Assembly (NCBI GenBank): GCA_038503035.1
Contig: JAVSML010024320.1
Span: forward strand, 667,004 to 731,003
DNA from: Crocodylus rhombifer
Lineage: Eukaryota > Chordata > Crocodylia > Crocodylidae
Length of the DNA: 64,000 nucleotides
Direction: 5' to 3'
Shown here: one piece after another, positions 35,040 to 47,123 of the stretch
How positions within the stretch are numbered: position 1 is the first letter of the stretch
Layout: each line of letters begins with the position of its first letter
Notes under the pieces: model-generated
Told to the model about the DNA's origin: nothing
Seen by the model: the letters and a program-made list of their open reading frames with translations, nothing else
Databases searched by the model: none
Translations under genes and position numbers: made by a program

Positions 35040-35960
35040 GATCAGTGGGGAAAGCAGATTAAGTATATTCGAATTGGCTTGAACAGGAGTATTGCCATAT
35101 GGACTGAAAATGGCTAAGGTGCCTTAAGTAAACAGATTAATAATGCATTGATCTGGGGGAGGGGTCCATTGGTTTGTCGCAGAGATCAGTGTTAAGCAGT
35201 CCTTTATTGAACAATAGTATTAATGATCTAGAAGAAGCAATAAAGAGCAAGCTAATTAAATTCACAGATGATACTCAGTCAGGCAGTTTTGCAAATACCA
35301 ACAAGGACAGGGAAACAATGCAAATCCCATTTAATTCTGTGTAGGTTCTTATGCTTACCCCCTCGCTGTTGTATCTGAGCAGTTTAAGAAAAAATAGTTT
35401 GAAAATAAAACCAAATTAGATTCAGGCAGCGAAAATGCACATGGGGGAAAACTAATCTGAAGCAAAGATTTTCAGGGGAAGGGAAAACACTTGAAAAACC
35501 GGACTACTGCAGAAGAGGGAGGGTGATAATGAATAAATTAAGTATGAGTTAGCAGTACAATGTGCTAGAGGGAAAAGCCAGTGTAATTATGAGTTGGGTG
35601 CACCTGGAGATATTAAGTGATGCAGAAAAGATTAAAAGAGCTAAATGGACCAAAGTCAGTCCATTGATTTCTGTGTGCTTATACTTGGGCTGGATGTGTC
35701 ACAACCTACAGAGTTCAGCTAAACCATGAGAAAGGTGCAATATAATAACCGATTACATGTATTCAAAGGGTGCAATCACAAAGAAAGGAGAAGGGGCCAG
35801 AGCATCCAAAGGAGGGATGGCTTAAAATAATGGGAGCATATTGTACAAAGAAAAGGGAGAGCATATTGTCCTAATGCTGGGTTTTAACAGATATTAGAAC
35901 AGCGTCTAAAGAAAAGTGGCAGAAATAGTAACACTTAAGACACACAAAGCCACCAAGACA
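35040..35960 (+). mobile_element. Old CR1-family LINE copy
   Basis: The stretch at 35,190-35,310 translates to a diverged reverse transcriptase piece: SINDLEEAIKSKLIKFTDDT, i.e. the INDL helix and the (F/T)DD catalytic motif. Downstream, 'acatgtattcaaagggtgca', 'caaagaaaggagaaggggcc' and 'gtacaaagaaaagggagagc' follow the C-terminal region order. It is much more diverged than the 9.6 and 23 kb copies; ends are approximate. Confidence 0.75.
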
Positions 35961-37764
35961 AAGATGATGACAATACAGGGAACAATCATGAATTTGCTGT
36001 AAAGAGGTGGACAAGATGCCTCCTGTAATTCCATAATGACATAACATAGAACACTCAAAAAACAGGAAAGGAACCACTTTTTCCCAAAGTAAGGGCAGAT
36101 TCCTAGATGTGGAGGGTAGAAGAAACCCTTGCAAAAGTACAGTCTGGCTTCTTAGCCACTGAATTTCAGTCCCTAAAACCTTCGTCCAGCCCATAGCTTT
36201 TGATTGAGCTTAAGCCTATCTTCCACTGAACCTTGATATAAAGGCTCCAAGTGGTGCACTATGTATTATATTCCTTGCTGAATTACATCAGTTAATTAAT
36301 CTACTAAAAATTTGCACTTTACCTCTATTCTGATATTCTCCATCTTTTTTAGCAAGTGGATCTTGTTATGACTTTATTAAAGGGACTTTCAGTATCAGAT
36401 ACCCTCTCTTTTGGAAGGTACATACAAACTTTGATCTAGTCTCCCAGCAACTTGAAGAAACCTAAGCCTCTGGTGGAGTTTAAGCTCCAACTCTCTCCTC
36501 AGCAGTTTCAGCTCAGGTGGCTGCCTGCTCAGTAAACTGACTTTTGAGAATCCCAGTCTAGGTGCCAAACTCTTTGGGCATTATATACAGAGCGTCACTC
36601 AGGACTTTGACTTAAATTGCACAGTGTGACAAGGTGCCTTAAAGTTAAGCACTGCAATGGGCAGGGTTGAACGCTCAAGTTCTTTCCTGCATCTAGTCCT
36701 TAGGCCTGCCAATGTCGAATGGAACAATGCTTAATATATTCACAAAGCCTGAGGCCTCCATAGCAGTGTTTTCAATAATGAAGTAAGCAATTCCACTGTG
36801 TGCCATGCTCATCACCTTTTCCTCCATGTTTATACCCTTACACTGCCTCTGTGGACTCTCAGGTCCTAGAAAGGGTAGTTTTTTAGTATTCATTAAGGGC
36901 TATATTTTTTGTAGAATCAATGCTATTTTGAAGGATTACTATGCAAGGATTTTCCTTTATTTAGAGACAATGAGTTAGCATCTCACCCGGCATTAGCACA
37001 TCCTACTCTATTGAAACCAATTTCTGATGGAAAACTGATTTAAAATCAGTGGTAGCTTGCAAAACCTGTCCGTTTGAATATACCTTATGAATTCTGGGTG
37101 ATATCGTGAAATTGCTGTATCGTGGAATGCCTCAAGGTATGGCAAGTCTGACATGAACTGACAGGGACAGGGTCTCTCTCATACCCTCCAGACCAGAAAA
37201 AGGTGTGGGGGAAGGTGTTGGGGGCAGGGGAGAGAGGGGGAAAGGAGGTGTTAACCTAAGCAGGTGATTATTTATATAGAAGCACTTTGGAGTAGAAGAC
37301 TGGATGGAAACCTAGGGGAATTTGTTACCCCAACTTTTCTTCAGGGAGGGGGATGCAAAGAAGAAGCAAAAAGTCTAGCTGTGGGATACATTAACCCCAC
37401 TCTCTCCTCCCTGTCTCTTCAGTTCTGACTGCAAGCTTTTCATGCCTGTCTCTAATAATACAGGCTAGTGAACTTTTTTTTATATATATCTTGCAGTTAT
37501 TATTAATCATGTTTATTATGGCCACACTTGGAGAATCAAAAGTGTGGTCCCATTGTGAGAGACACCGTACAAACACGATGGTAGACAGTTACTCTTTATT
37601 GGATGCAAAACACTTCCATTTGCCTTTAACATTTTGTTGCTTTTGCATGGACTGGTGTGTCCTTTATTTTACAACTTTTCTTTTGTTATTATTATTACTG
37701 TATTTTTCAAAAACTATTCCATTTAAACATAAATTGCAGCATGTCAAAATTCTCAGCATCTCTT
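35961..37764. other. Non-coding stretch without a recognised element
   Basis: A 107-codon minus-strand frame at 35,871-36,194 overlaps the end of the CR1 copy and has no recognised domain. A G-rich patch lies at 37,195-37,255. No exon is supported. Confidence 0.4.
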
Positions 37765-37905
37765 CATTCAGCCATTGCCTCATTGTGGTTATAATGATGC
37801 TAACCTACCTCCCATGGGTATTGTAAGGCCTAATTCATTATTGTTTGCATAGTGCTGTGAGATCCTTGGATAAAAGACATCCTATAAGTGCAAAGCACTA
37901 TAATC
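37765..37905 (+). mobile_element. MIR-like SINE 3' part
   Basis: 'gatgctaacctacctcccat', 'gggtattgtaaggcctaatt' and 'cctataagtgcaaagcacta' parallel the MIR order 'tacctacctcatagggttgttgtgagg...', with a tail of the kind often seen in reptile copies. Confidence 0.65.
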
Positions 37906-39418
37906 ATGCTGATATATAAACTATGCAGATGACAATTGAGTCCAATGTTAAAACTGTTTCTTACCTGTTCCACAAAAAGAGATACAACACAAAATCACTT
38001 CCCAATTATTTCTCCAACTAAAACTCATTATGGCTTTCTCAATTCTTAATCAATACTTTCAAGTCTTGCTGTTTTATAGAACAGTTCATCAATATTTTAT
38101 CTATTTTAATAATTTATGCTTTATTACAGAACCAGATGGAGCTCTGCAGCACACTCATTCTCAAGAGATCAGAGCAGGGAGGGGAAGACAACTAGAATCA
38201 GTCACCTGGGCTTAGAAGCTTGCAGTTCCATCTTCCTCAACCATCTGCATGGCTATTCCTCGGAATTAACACCTGTCACATGCGTTCCCATAGTGATGCA
38301 ATGATCCTATTACCTTAGGACAGCCACAAACAAAATCAGTGCATTTCAAGATAAGAAATGGTTAGGGTATGGGAGATAGATAGGCTATTCTTATCCATTC
38401 AATGGTGGATTCATCCTAACAGTGAGCTATGGTCTTATATCTATGCTGCAGCTTTCAGAACTGCCAGAGACAATAGTAATTATTATAAGGTTTCATTAAC
38501 TCCACTCACAGCTTGTCTGGGATAAATATGGTGTCATTCTGAGACAATCCTTTCCTTCCTTTTTGTGAAACTGTGAAATGTGGATTTGACTAATATACAT
38601 CTGCCCTGAAGGACTACACCAGGAATGGATCCAGGGCATGGGGTGCAGGGGGTGTTAGTGGTGCAGTTATACATCCTTTGATTCCTGTTCCACTCAAAAG
38701 TCTAACACAAACTCCCAAAAACAGCAGCTGCATTTCTATTCGGGTAGAGTTCAGGGAGTCAATTGACTTCATGGGTAATTATCTGCTTGAGTCCCATTAA
38801 TCTCTCCCTCCATAGGTGTCAACAAAACTTGATCTTTTACTACTTCAAGCTCTCCTTTCCTACAATTATTCTGTCTGTTATCTACTCTTCATAATGCTTC
38901 TCTGCTCATCCTGCAATGTGTCCAATAACACATTCAGATAACAGCTGTAACCACCCAGGAGCTAGTAGTTAGCACCCTCTCCCCCCAGTTATAGGTCTTT
39001 ATTTTTGCTTGGATCATAAACTGAATAATACAGCCTTAGGGCTCTAATGTATTAGTAAAGCTTCTCATTTCTTTTTAATTAAAGCAAAATATGCATTGTA
39101 TTATATCATGATGCACCACATCCACATCAAAATCTTAGGTTCACGCATGGATTTCACCTCTAGTGATTTGCAAAGTGGACTCCTGTCTTCGCTCTCTTTA
39201 ATATATGGGGACCCAAGTCATAAAGGATTTAAGCCTTTCCTTTTTTTAAGGGAGCATTTAAATACATGCTTTAAAATTAAACATGGTCTTAAATACATCT
39301 CAGAATTTATATGGTTTTCTGAACTGAGGTTCATGTGAAGCTGCTGGAGTAGATAAGGTGATGTAGCTTGAAGTGCCATGAGTATGGAGATGACAGAATC
39401 ACAGGATTAAAAAGGTGA
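37906..39418. other. Non-coding stretch without a recognised element
   Basis: AT-rich, unique-looking. No gene or clear repeat. Confidence 0.4.
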
Positions 39419-39431
39419 TTCAAGGATTATG

Positions 39432-39751
39432 CTGGGTTTTTGGTTGTAGCCGTGTTGGTCCAAGGACGTAGGCTGGCAAGGTTCTTTGAGTAGATGTGAT
39501 ATCTTTTATTATGCCAACTGAGTAGATGGGAAAAAGTTCTTGGCAAGCTTTCAGGCACAGTCACCCTTCTTCAGGCACAGGGAGTCTCTACTATTCTAAG
39601 ATTCCACAAAAAAGAGTCTTGGAGTCTCAGAACAGCAGAGACTCCCCATGCCTGAAGAAGGGTGACTGCATCCGAAAGATTGCCAAGAACTTTTTCCCAT
39701 CTACTCTGTTGGTAAAATAAAGGTTATTACATCTACTCAAAGAACCTTGCC
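39432..39751. mobile_element. Foldback SINE-like element with 13-bp target duplication
   Basis: The direct repeat ttcaaggattatg lies exactly at 39,419-39,431 and 39,752-39,764, so the 320-bp unit between is a real insertion. It starts 'ctgggtttttggttgtagcc' and contains 'cgtgttggtccaaggac'. Arms at about 39,471-39,590 and 39,630-39,750 are inverted repeats of each other ('gttctttgagtagatgt' against 'acatctactcaaagaac', 'gggaaaaagttcttggca' against 'tgccaagaactttttccc'). A 13-bp duplication suggests retroposition, although the foldback shape is typical of DNA elements. Confidence 0.88.
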
Positions 39752-39779
39752 TTCAAGGATTATGTAATCTAACACTTCT

Positions 39780-40232
39780 GCAGAGATCCAAAATTCAGTG
39801 TCCCTAAACCATGCCAGATAAATGCCTACCTAGGCTCTTCTTTAAACCTCAAGTGAAGAAAGTTCTAACATTTTCCAAGGCAGCTTGTTCTTTTGTCCTT
39901 CTTATAGTTAGGAAGCTTGCCCTAAGATGTGATCTAAATCTGATTTTTTTTTTTTTTTCATTTTTTAAACTTACTGCTTTATGTGCAGCCCCCCCGGGCA
40001 AAGGAGAACATTTTTCTCCCTCTTCTTTATGGCACCCTTTTCAACCATTTGAAAACTGCTATCATATTTACATCTTAATTACCTTTTCTCTAGAACTGCA
40101 ATCTCCTTCAACCTTCCTCCATAAAGTTTGCTTTCCAATCCCTTTTTCACCATTGCTGGTTGCTTCTGGATCTTCCCCAGTTTTCCTACAACCTTCTTAA
40201 AATGAGGTGTCCCAAACTGGATATAATATGCT
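39780..40232 (-). mobile_element. CR1-family LINE 3' region
   Basis: The plus-strand order 'gaagaaagttctaacatttt', 'cttatagttaggaagcttgc', 'aaggagaacatttttctccc', 'ccatttgaaaactgctatca', 'gaatctccttcaaccttcct' and 'gaggtgtcccaaactgg' is the inverted order of a diverged CR1/L3-like copy. A T-run (39,945-39,960) interrupts it. Confidence 0.8.
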
Positions 40233-40239
40233 ACCTGAA

Positions 40240-40330
40240 TGGAAGGGCTCCTCCTCAAAAAGGACTCAAATCCTGGATTTTCAACAAAAGAATTTCTGAT
40301 CCTCTGCTGATTGAGCTACCCAGCTTTCAG
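40240..40330 (-). mobile_element. tRNA-Lys-like SINE head
   Basis: On the minus strand 'gggtagctcaatcagcagag' resembles the A-box half of tRNA-Lys (tagctcagtcggtagagcatcaga), followed by 'gatcagaaattc' and a B-box-like gatttgagtcc (40,262-40,272 on the plus strand). The anticodon arm is disrupted by extra bases and the acceptor stem cannot be formed, so this is a SINE promoter remnant, not a tRNA gene. Confidence 0.65.
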
Positions 40331-41229
40331 ACTCAGGGCACTGTCAGCACTTCTCACTGCCTAACCATTATGTGACTCAATAAAGCTGACTTTGCTAAAA
40401 TGCAATTCAGATAGATAGTGCCAGAACATTAAGATGTTGTGGGTCTGGTGGAGGCAACTCCTACATCCCTTGTTTCCTACCTAAGCAGTTTGACTTTTGA
40501 CAGAGCTCTTGGATGGCTATTTCTGGAATCACCCAAAGCACTCAAGACCAAAGGCACATTCTCTCATCTGCATTTAGACACCTTGACCTTTTCTTTTGGA
40601 ACTAGACCTTGCCACAATAGAAAATATAACCATGTTGATTAGACTGTGATACGCTCAATCTGGCGCTGTCCTTAAAAACTACATGGATTGTAAGCTGTTG
40701 TAAAACATAGCTGCCAGATTGTTAAGTACCTTTAGCTTCTGGTAACACAACACGAGTTATTTGGCATATACACACTATTGATGCTGGTTGCAATTCAAGG
40801 ATTTGTTTTTCTTTACAAAACCCATTATGGCAAGATTTCTAGCCATCTGCATAATGGATGTGTTGTCATCTCATGGTCCACCGTGGTGCACTTGCTACAA
40901 TGGGATCTGTTTTTTGATGTTATTGGGCTGGTAGCAGGGTATTCTTAATGGGGAACCCTTCATTATATAACTTCATCCCTTAGTTTCATCTGATGGAGTC
41001 TGAGTTTCTCTTGGCCTTTATGATAGAGGTCGATCTCTTTCCACAGAGGTCTTAAAGCTGGCTGCACGAGCACGAAGGATTGCTTATGGGGCAGGAAGGT
41101 GTCCTTTTTTCTACTGCCATTTATAAAGATCAATATGCAGAGGAAGTGAAATATAGCACAAAACAAAATAAAATGGAAAAAGACGCTGGTGGTTAGGGAG
41201 GGTGACTATAATTCTTGTCAGAACTGGTA
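40331..41229. other. Non-coding stretch without a recognised element
   Basis: Nothing supported. Confidence 0.4.
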
Positions 41230-41690
41230 TCCTCTAGACTGAGAGGAAGTTCCAGATGAAGGATCATAGTCTTCCACAAGACGTATATGGGCAAAACGAG
41301 AGAGAGGAGTAATGATCACAAGAAGCAGAAAGTGCTAAGGAAGTAAGAATGAGTGGGGAAGGAGAGAAAGATAGAGAAAATAAAATGAACAAGTTTCTGA
41401 AGACAGACAGAAGACAACTGAGGATGCTAAGAAGGGAAAAGAATGTAGGAAAGAGAGTAGAAAGAGGGAGAGTAAAACTGAAAGGATGGGGGAGAAAGAA
41501 AGAAAGAGCACAACACAGGCAAGCAGGTTGGAGGGAGAGAAGGAAAGAGGCTGAACAATTTAGCACCACAGGCAGTTAGACTGAATGAGAACACTAAGGT
41601 GAGAGAGGAAAGTACACTATATTACAGAGCAGGTGTAAAAGGTGAAAGAAAAAAAGCAGAGTGAAAAAAGAACTATTTTTTAAATCAGAT
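41230..41690. repeat. Purine-rich tract (G/A) on the plus strand
   Basis: A strongly purine-biased stretch made of gaga, gaaa and ggga words, strongest at 41,340-41,550. It is not a clean microsatellite. The pyrimidine strand produces the spurious 101-codon Ser/Leu/Phe-rich frame at 41,264-41,569. Confidence 0.75.
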
Positions 41691-44289
41691 AGAGTAGGTA
41701 CATTATTTTTAATTACTTTACAGTATACAGTATAATGGAAAACTCCTGTAAGAAATGTGAATCAGAGCTACTGACAAACAGAGGAGTCAGCTTATCACAG
41801 ACTGGTTGCACCCCTACTCAGTGCTGCAGTGAACCCCACCCTACACTGTCTAGCCTTTGACCAACTGCTCCTCCTGATATATAATCCCCAACTACTCCTC
41901 CTCAATCTCCCCTGACCCCTATTCCTTACATTTATAGGTGCTTCTCATTCTCAGCACTTTTTCTTCTGAGTCTGCTCTGACACCCCTTGGCAGGACAATA
42001 TGAAAAGGCTTGTACCGTCACTACTCATCCAAAACCTATTCTGAGGAAAAACAAAGGATTTCAGTCACCAGAGCTGCTAATACCTCTCAATACTGACCTG
42101 CTTTTCCAATCCCAGGAGTCTCCTGAGCAGAGGCAGCCAACTAAGCCAACCCGTGTGGTTGTTTTTGTAATACGGGCAAGGAGGAGGATACTCAGCTTAT
42201 TGTGACTTCTGAACTTGTGCAGGATTTAAGCAGCTCTACAGCAGTGAAAACACACATCGACAAACCTAGTTCAGTCAGTCCTGGTACAATACATGTTATT
42301 CATGCTTTCCATTCAACAGACCCATTCCCTTCAACAAATCACTTCATTACAGTTACTGAGCTTAGGAGAGCAGCTCCTTGTCCTTTCCTTATCCACTGAG
42401 TGAGACTCATCATGTTTTAAGTCACAAAACATGAGACCAGTCAGGAGCTGACATGGTTTGACAAGCTCTCCTTCTGTGGAATCTCCTTTGTTTAAAACCC
42501 TGTCAATTACTTTTCCTTCTAAAACCTGGGATGATTTCCAACTTTACGCCTACAGAATGATTCATTCGACTTCTAAACAGTCTGAAATATTATGAAGTCC
42601 CCTCTCCACTCAAAAAAAAGAAAAAAAAGAAAAAGAAAGAAATAGCATCTTGGTTTCTTCTGGTTCCAAAAGTTAAGGATGTACTCAAGCTTGATAAAGG
42701 CTTTCCTCATGCTCAGTGGTAAGTTTATTAACATATAGTAATTTAAGTCAGTGTTCAATTTAGACTTAATAATACAGACATTTCCCAGCTCCCGTGAGAT
42801 CTGCCATACTAGACGAAGATGACAGCAATGGTTTTCAGAGCACTGAGGGTAAATGTATGCAAATCCCTATGTCATTCATTAGTCCAGTATTTAATAAAAT
42901 CCAAAAGGCTTCTTCTAAATTTGATTTTAAAAAAAACCAGAGAGCAAACCTATCTGAACATTAGCTTCATCCTTCTAATGGAGAAAGAGGGACTATAATG
43001 GCTCTCCTTAAGACAGTCTATTGTCATACCCAGAGTATTTTCAGTTACAAAAAGACACTTCCAAAAGGGTTACTTTGGCTTGTAGAAAGGAACATCAGTA
43101 AATGAAAAGGATTCATAGCTGAGGAACAGAAAGGGAGGCTTGGAAGAAATTTGCTATCTATTTGTTACTGTTTGATGATATGTTTGACTGTGGACAATAT
43201 ACAGACATTCCTGCCCCAAAGAGCTTACAGTGTGATATTTGTACTTCCATGGCTAAGCTTTTTAAAAAAAATCTCTATGGTAACAGAAATTCACAGCTTA
43301 GTGAACTCAGTGAGAGTGTTGCTTAAATCTATTTATAGAGATGTGTAAGAAACACAATTAAGGAGACAGACAGTATATTAATGGGGAACAGCTTAAGTTA
43401 TTCAATTTCTGTAATTCAGCACCAAAGCAAAATGGCATTTTGAGGAAGAAAAGGAATGGTGGGACAAGGACTGAAAATTGCAAAAGATCATGTGACTGGC
43501 ATCTATCTCAAGCTGTTAATCACAGGAGAGAACCAGTTGTACTGATGATGATAGTTGATTAATTGATGGCTAGAAAATGGTATTTAAAGGTTTGCTTTTG
43601 GGAATTGGCTTATAGGTAGAAGTAGATATGCATTAGATTAATGGTCCAGGGCAACAGCAAGAGTTAATTGTTTTTTAAAAAGCATGTCTATGACAAAGTT
43701 TCTTTAAGGCCTGGTATGTCTGATACAGACAGATAGCAAGCAGACACACTGGCTGGGAAATTGGAGTTGGGTACCACACTGTTCCATAACATGAGATAAG
43801 GTGGCACCTGGTCACAGTGCCCAACTGCAGGGTCCTTGAGATCTCCAGTTTTGGGGAACAGACCAAATTAAGAGAAGACCGGTAAAGCCCAAATTAGGAT
43901 GTGTGCATGTGATAGACTTATGAAACAAAGGAATATGTTAACAGGACAGAATATGGACAGTATGATGAACACAGAGAGATCAATCAGTGATGGCCAGAGA
44001 TGAAGAGTCATCACAGAGCAGGAAAAAAAAATACGAAAAAAGGGATTTCAGAGCAGCAAAGGGTCTGAGAAGGGAACCCGAAGCCACCACGAACAGAGGG
44101 CATACCACCAGCCCATTTAACCCCCCTTCCTGGGGAAGGGTAGGCCTCAGCCTCCAACCTCCAGGCTGCTGACATCTGACATTCAAGAGAGAATCTTGCG
44201 TTTTGGCCAGATGTACCTTGATTCTGATGACAACTCTAGGACTAGTAGCTATAGAATTATTTGCATTATTTTTATCTGCTATCGCTGTG
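41691..44289. other. Non-coding stretch; small A/G run
   Basis: An A/G-rich microsatellite-like run lies at 42,608-42,645. The remaining 2.6 kb shows no recognisable gene or repeat. Confidence 0.4.
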
Positions 44290-45130
44290 TATCAATAAAA
44301 TTCACCTATTATTGAATGGAAAGGTTGTGTTTCATTTGAGGGGTTTGGGTCTACCCAGAACAAATCCAGTGCCAAAAATGATCATGATGATGATCATGAA
44401 GCAAGTGTTACCATACTCATATGTTGGAAGCATGAGGGCCGGAAAGCCAGAAACAGGTAAAATGGGCACCCAAAGGCGGGCCATAAGGGCATACATAGAT
44501 GATGTGGTTGGCTTTCTAAGTTTAAGTGCCACAGCTGCAGCCAGCATTGTTGAAAAGTCCCCAAGAGTGCATGCTTCCCTTATATCATCCGGTTCTCGTT
44601 CTGGGGCAGTTAAGAGCAGCCCAGGCCCTGGTGGGGAGCAACTGCCATCATAAGAGGTTGAAGCTGGCATTGGAGATGAAGTTCTTTAGCCACAGTTCTT
44701 GTGCAGCAGCATATTTCCTGGTCCATTGATGGGCGGTCCATGCTGTAAGTGACATGCCATTTGCAGATTTGATGAGCTTATTGGCCTGAGTGAAGAATGG
44801 GTTCTGAGGCTTCAGATGGTATTTGGTTTTCTGGCTTGTGGCTACTGGGCTGGAATGCAAAGAATGGTCTGTATCTTGGGCTTTGAGGCCTAGGGCCAGG
44901 GTAGCAGCTTGTCTCCAGATGTCAGGGGGCAGAATGCCTAAGAGGACTGGTAAGCAGTCAACTGGGGTTGGCATAAGGTATCTGGTAATGGTCCTCGTGA
45001 CACTACTAAGGTTGGAATCCACTAATTTAGTGTTCATACTCTGGCCCCATACTGGTACACAGTACTTAGCAGGAGCATACACAAGTGCCAAAGCAGAAGT
45101 GTAAAGTGTTTGGATACTGGCACCACTTGA
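44290..45130 (-). pseudogene. Decayed non-LTR retrotransposon, C-terminal region (not CR1)
   Basis: The 147-codon minus-strand frame at 44,648-45,091 reads ALVYAPAKYCVPVWGQSMNT, then 'TRTITRYLMPTPVDCLPVLLGILPPDIWRQAATLAL' in pieces. This matches the region after the reverse transcriptase in Jockey/Ingi/tick-transposon-like LINEs (the pattern 'AEYCAPVW...TG.L..TPT..LPVLAGI.P..LRRQ.AT'). Continuing on the same strand with frameshifts and stops, a zinc-knuckle-like motif reads WGLFNNAGCSCGT...HIIYVCP, as expected at the C-terminus of such polyproteins. CR1 lacks this knuckle. The exact clade needs a database search. Confidence 0.75.
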
Positions 45131-46436
45131 TATGCAAGTTAGGGGATGGATAAGAGCTCTTCAGCTGTTAACCTTACCCTGGACCCCTTCTACTCTATAC
45201 TGAGCCTTTTATACTCTTTCAGTCCACAGCAGAGGCTTTTACACTCTTTTCTCCCTGAACTTTGTGAGTTCTTTATAAACAGTTTCCAAGATGAGTCTCA
45301 ATTCTCCTGTTTGTAGTAGTTATTCATATCCATGAGGAAACACAAGTCCTTCACTAACAAATGAAAGGAGAGTGATAGAAGCCAAAGGAACTTTAGAGCA
45401 TAAGTTCCGAGCATAAGTTCCATTGACATTCTTTGGGACTTGTGCAAGAAATCCCTTAATTGCTGTTAAAAATCAGCCCCCTAAAATATTAAATCTGAGC
45501 TCTTAGGCAACCAGGACATTTTGGTTTTATATTACTGAAAAATCAGTTTAAAGAAAGAAAGAGAAAGAGAAACCAGAGAGCCATATGAATCACCTCTAGA
45601 GAGGAAGGTGGTTTATTCTCTGGGAACTTCTCCATTCTTGCATTCTTTACTGAAACTATTAACAAAGGGGCCTCTTGTTTTCAAAGATGTGTTGTTTTTT
45701 GGGTTTTTTCTTTCCTGATGGTGAGACCTATCTGTTGGAAACTGACTGAGGACATGGATAGACAAACCATTTACACCAATTTATCCAGCAGCATATCAGT
45801 GTAAAACTACAAAAAGTTTACAGATTATGTAAATCCCTTAACTAAGGTAATTTCACCCACTCCAGTGAAGATTTACCCTTCTACAGGAGCAAGTTATCCA
45901 CTTAGGTTTCATCTATCAGGATCTACACTAGGGTAGCAGTTTGTTAATGACAAAGAGGCTATTGCCTGCTCCCCATGCTATCTACTCATGGCATGCAGTA
46001 ATAGCTACCTACTCTATGAACTACTGCAGCATAGCTTCCCATCAGCCCATGCCTGATCCCTGTGTAAACTAACATCAGAATACAAAACCGAGCTCTGCAT
46101 TCCATATGTCTACACTGTAACTAGTTGCCTTCCCCAGTGCCATCTTCCCTGTTATCTGTGCCCTACATGGGACACCCTTGGAGTCCCCTTTAAGGTTTCT
46201 TATATCCCGCTCTCTACTCACCTGCCATGTCTTGATGGAAAATTGTTAAGCTGATGCTCTTGTAAGAGGGCATTATATTTTGTATGTTGGGGTCTTCTGC
46301 CTCCACGGGCCTTGACCCTGTCTTTCTCTAGCTAGGCCTCCCCATCTAAACCCACCAAACAGGGTTCAACTCTCAGGCTTTAGCCCTTTTCCTTGTCTTG
46401 AGGCTCGTGGCCCTCCTTTCTGCTCCTACCTGGAGC
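45131..46436. other. Non-coding stretch, possible short elements
   Basis: 45,770-45,870 contains the old 'tttacaccaatttatccagc' type repeat. 45,905-46,120 ('ggtttcatctatcaggatct' to 'ccatatgtctacactgtaac') may be a degraded 'gtctacac'-ended element. No gene. Confidence 0.35.
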
Positions 46437-46515
46437 CCAGCCTCCCTGGCCCAGTGGCTTGTCCACTGGCCCCCACAGCCAGGCCACAAGTTCAAGTCCA
46501 GGGAATGGCCATCCC
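46437..46515 (+). mobile_element. tRNA-like SINE head
   Basis: 'ggcccagtggcttgtccact' resembles a tRNA A-box half and agttcaagtcc at 46,489-46,499 is a near-perfect B box. It is followed by an A-rich run. Degenerate and short. Confidence 0.5.
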
Positions 46516-46680
46516 AGTCCACAAAAAAAACAAAACTGTACCTCTGGCACTGGGGTCTGTACCCCCAAAAATCCTGCACCCACACTGGCATTGGGGCCTA
46601 TGTACTCCAAATACTGTGCCTTCTCTGGCACCAGGATCAGTATGGACACCAGGCCTCCATGATGTAGTGGGATCCTAATG
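46516..46680. repeat. Degenerate tandem repeat, about three units of ~40 bp
   Basis: The pattern 'ctgtacctctggcactgggg', 'cctgcacccacactggcatt' and 'ctgtgccttctctggcacca' repeats with 'tgtac(c/t)cc' words between. Three worn copies. Confidence 0.5.
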
Positions 46681-47123
46681 AGGCCTCCTCCTTCCACTTC
46701 CTCACCCAAACCACTGGTGTTATTAAAAACAAACATACCCCAAAACAGTCTGTCCACAGGCTATAACTGCCACCAAAAGTATATGATTAAAGAAGGCAGC
46801 ATGCCAGCTTACATCTACTCAGGGGTCGTGTTTCTGCTCCCCACCATTGGCTACCTTCCTTCCTCTGGGGTTGCAGCTGCTTCTCCAGGTTCCTCAGTAG
46901 TTCCTTCAGCCTTTGGACTGCTCACCCAGCCTCTCTGTGGAGCTCTCACATGTGCTCCTTCTTCCTTGGCTGCCAACCTCCAACTACTGCCCAGCCCAGG
47001 GTTTTTACACTCCTAGTCTGCCCGCTTTCAATTACCTGACCAGCTGGCCTGGCTCAACTTTTAACCCTTACCTTACCAGCATGCTATGCCCAGAAAGTCC
47101 TGATCCTAAAGGGGCCGACTTGT
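46681..47123. other. C/T-rich non-coding stretch
   Basis: Overlapping 96- and 112-codon frames here are Ser/Pro/Leu-rich and reflect composition. Probably repeat DNA; family not recognised. Confidence 0.35.

Noticed and set aside
40240..40330. Possible functional tRNA-Lys gene on the minus strand
   Set aside because: The A and B boxes are recognisable but the anticodon arm and acceptor stem do not pair and spacing is too long; it is a SINE head.
41264..41569. 101-codon Ser/Leu/Phe-rich frame that could look like a membrane protein
   Set aside because: It is the pyrimidine strand of a purine-rich tract.
44332..44670. 112-codon minus-strand frame as a separate gene
   Set aside because: It overlaps the decayed LINE C-terminus; the LINE-like protein text is in another frame.
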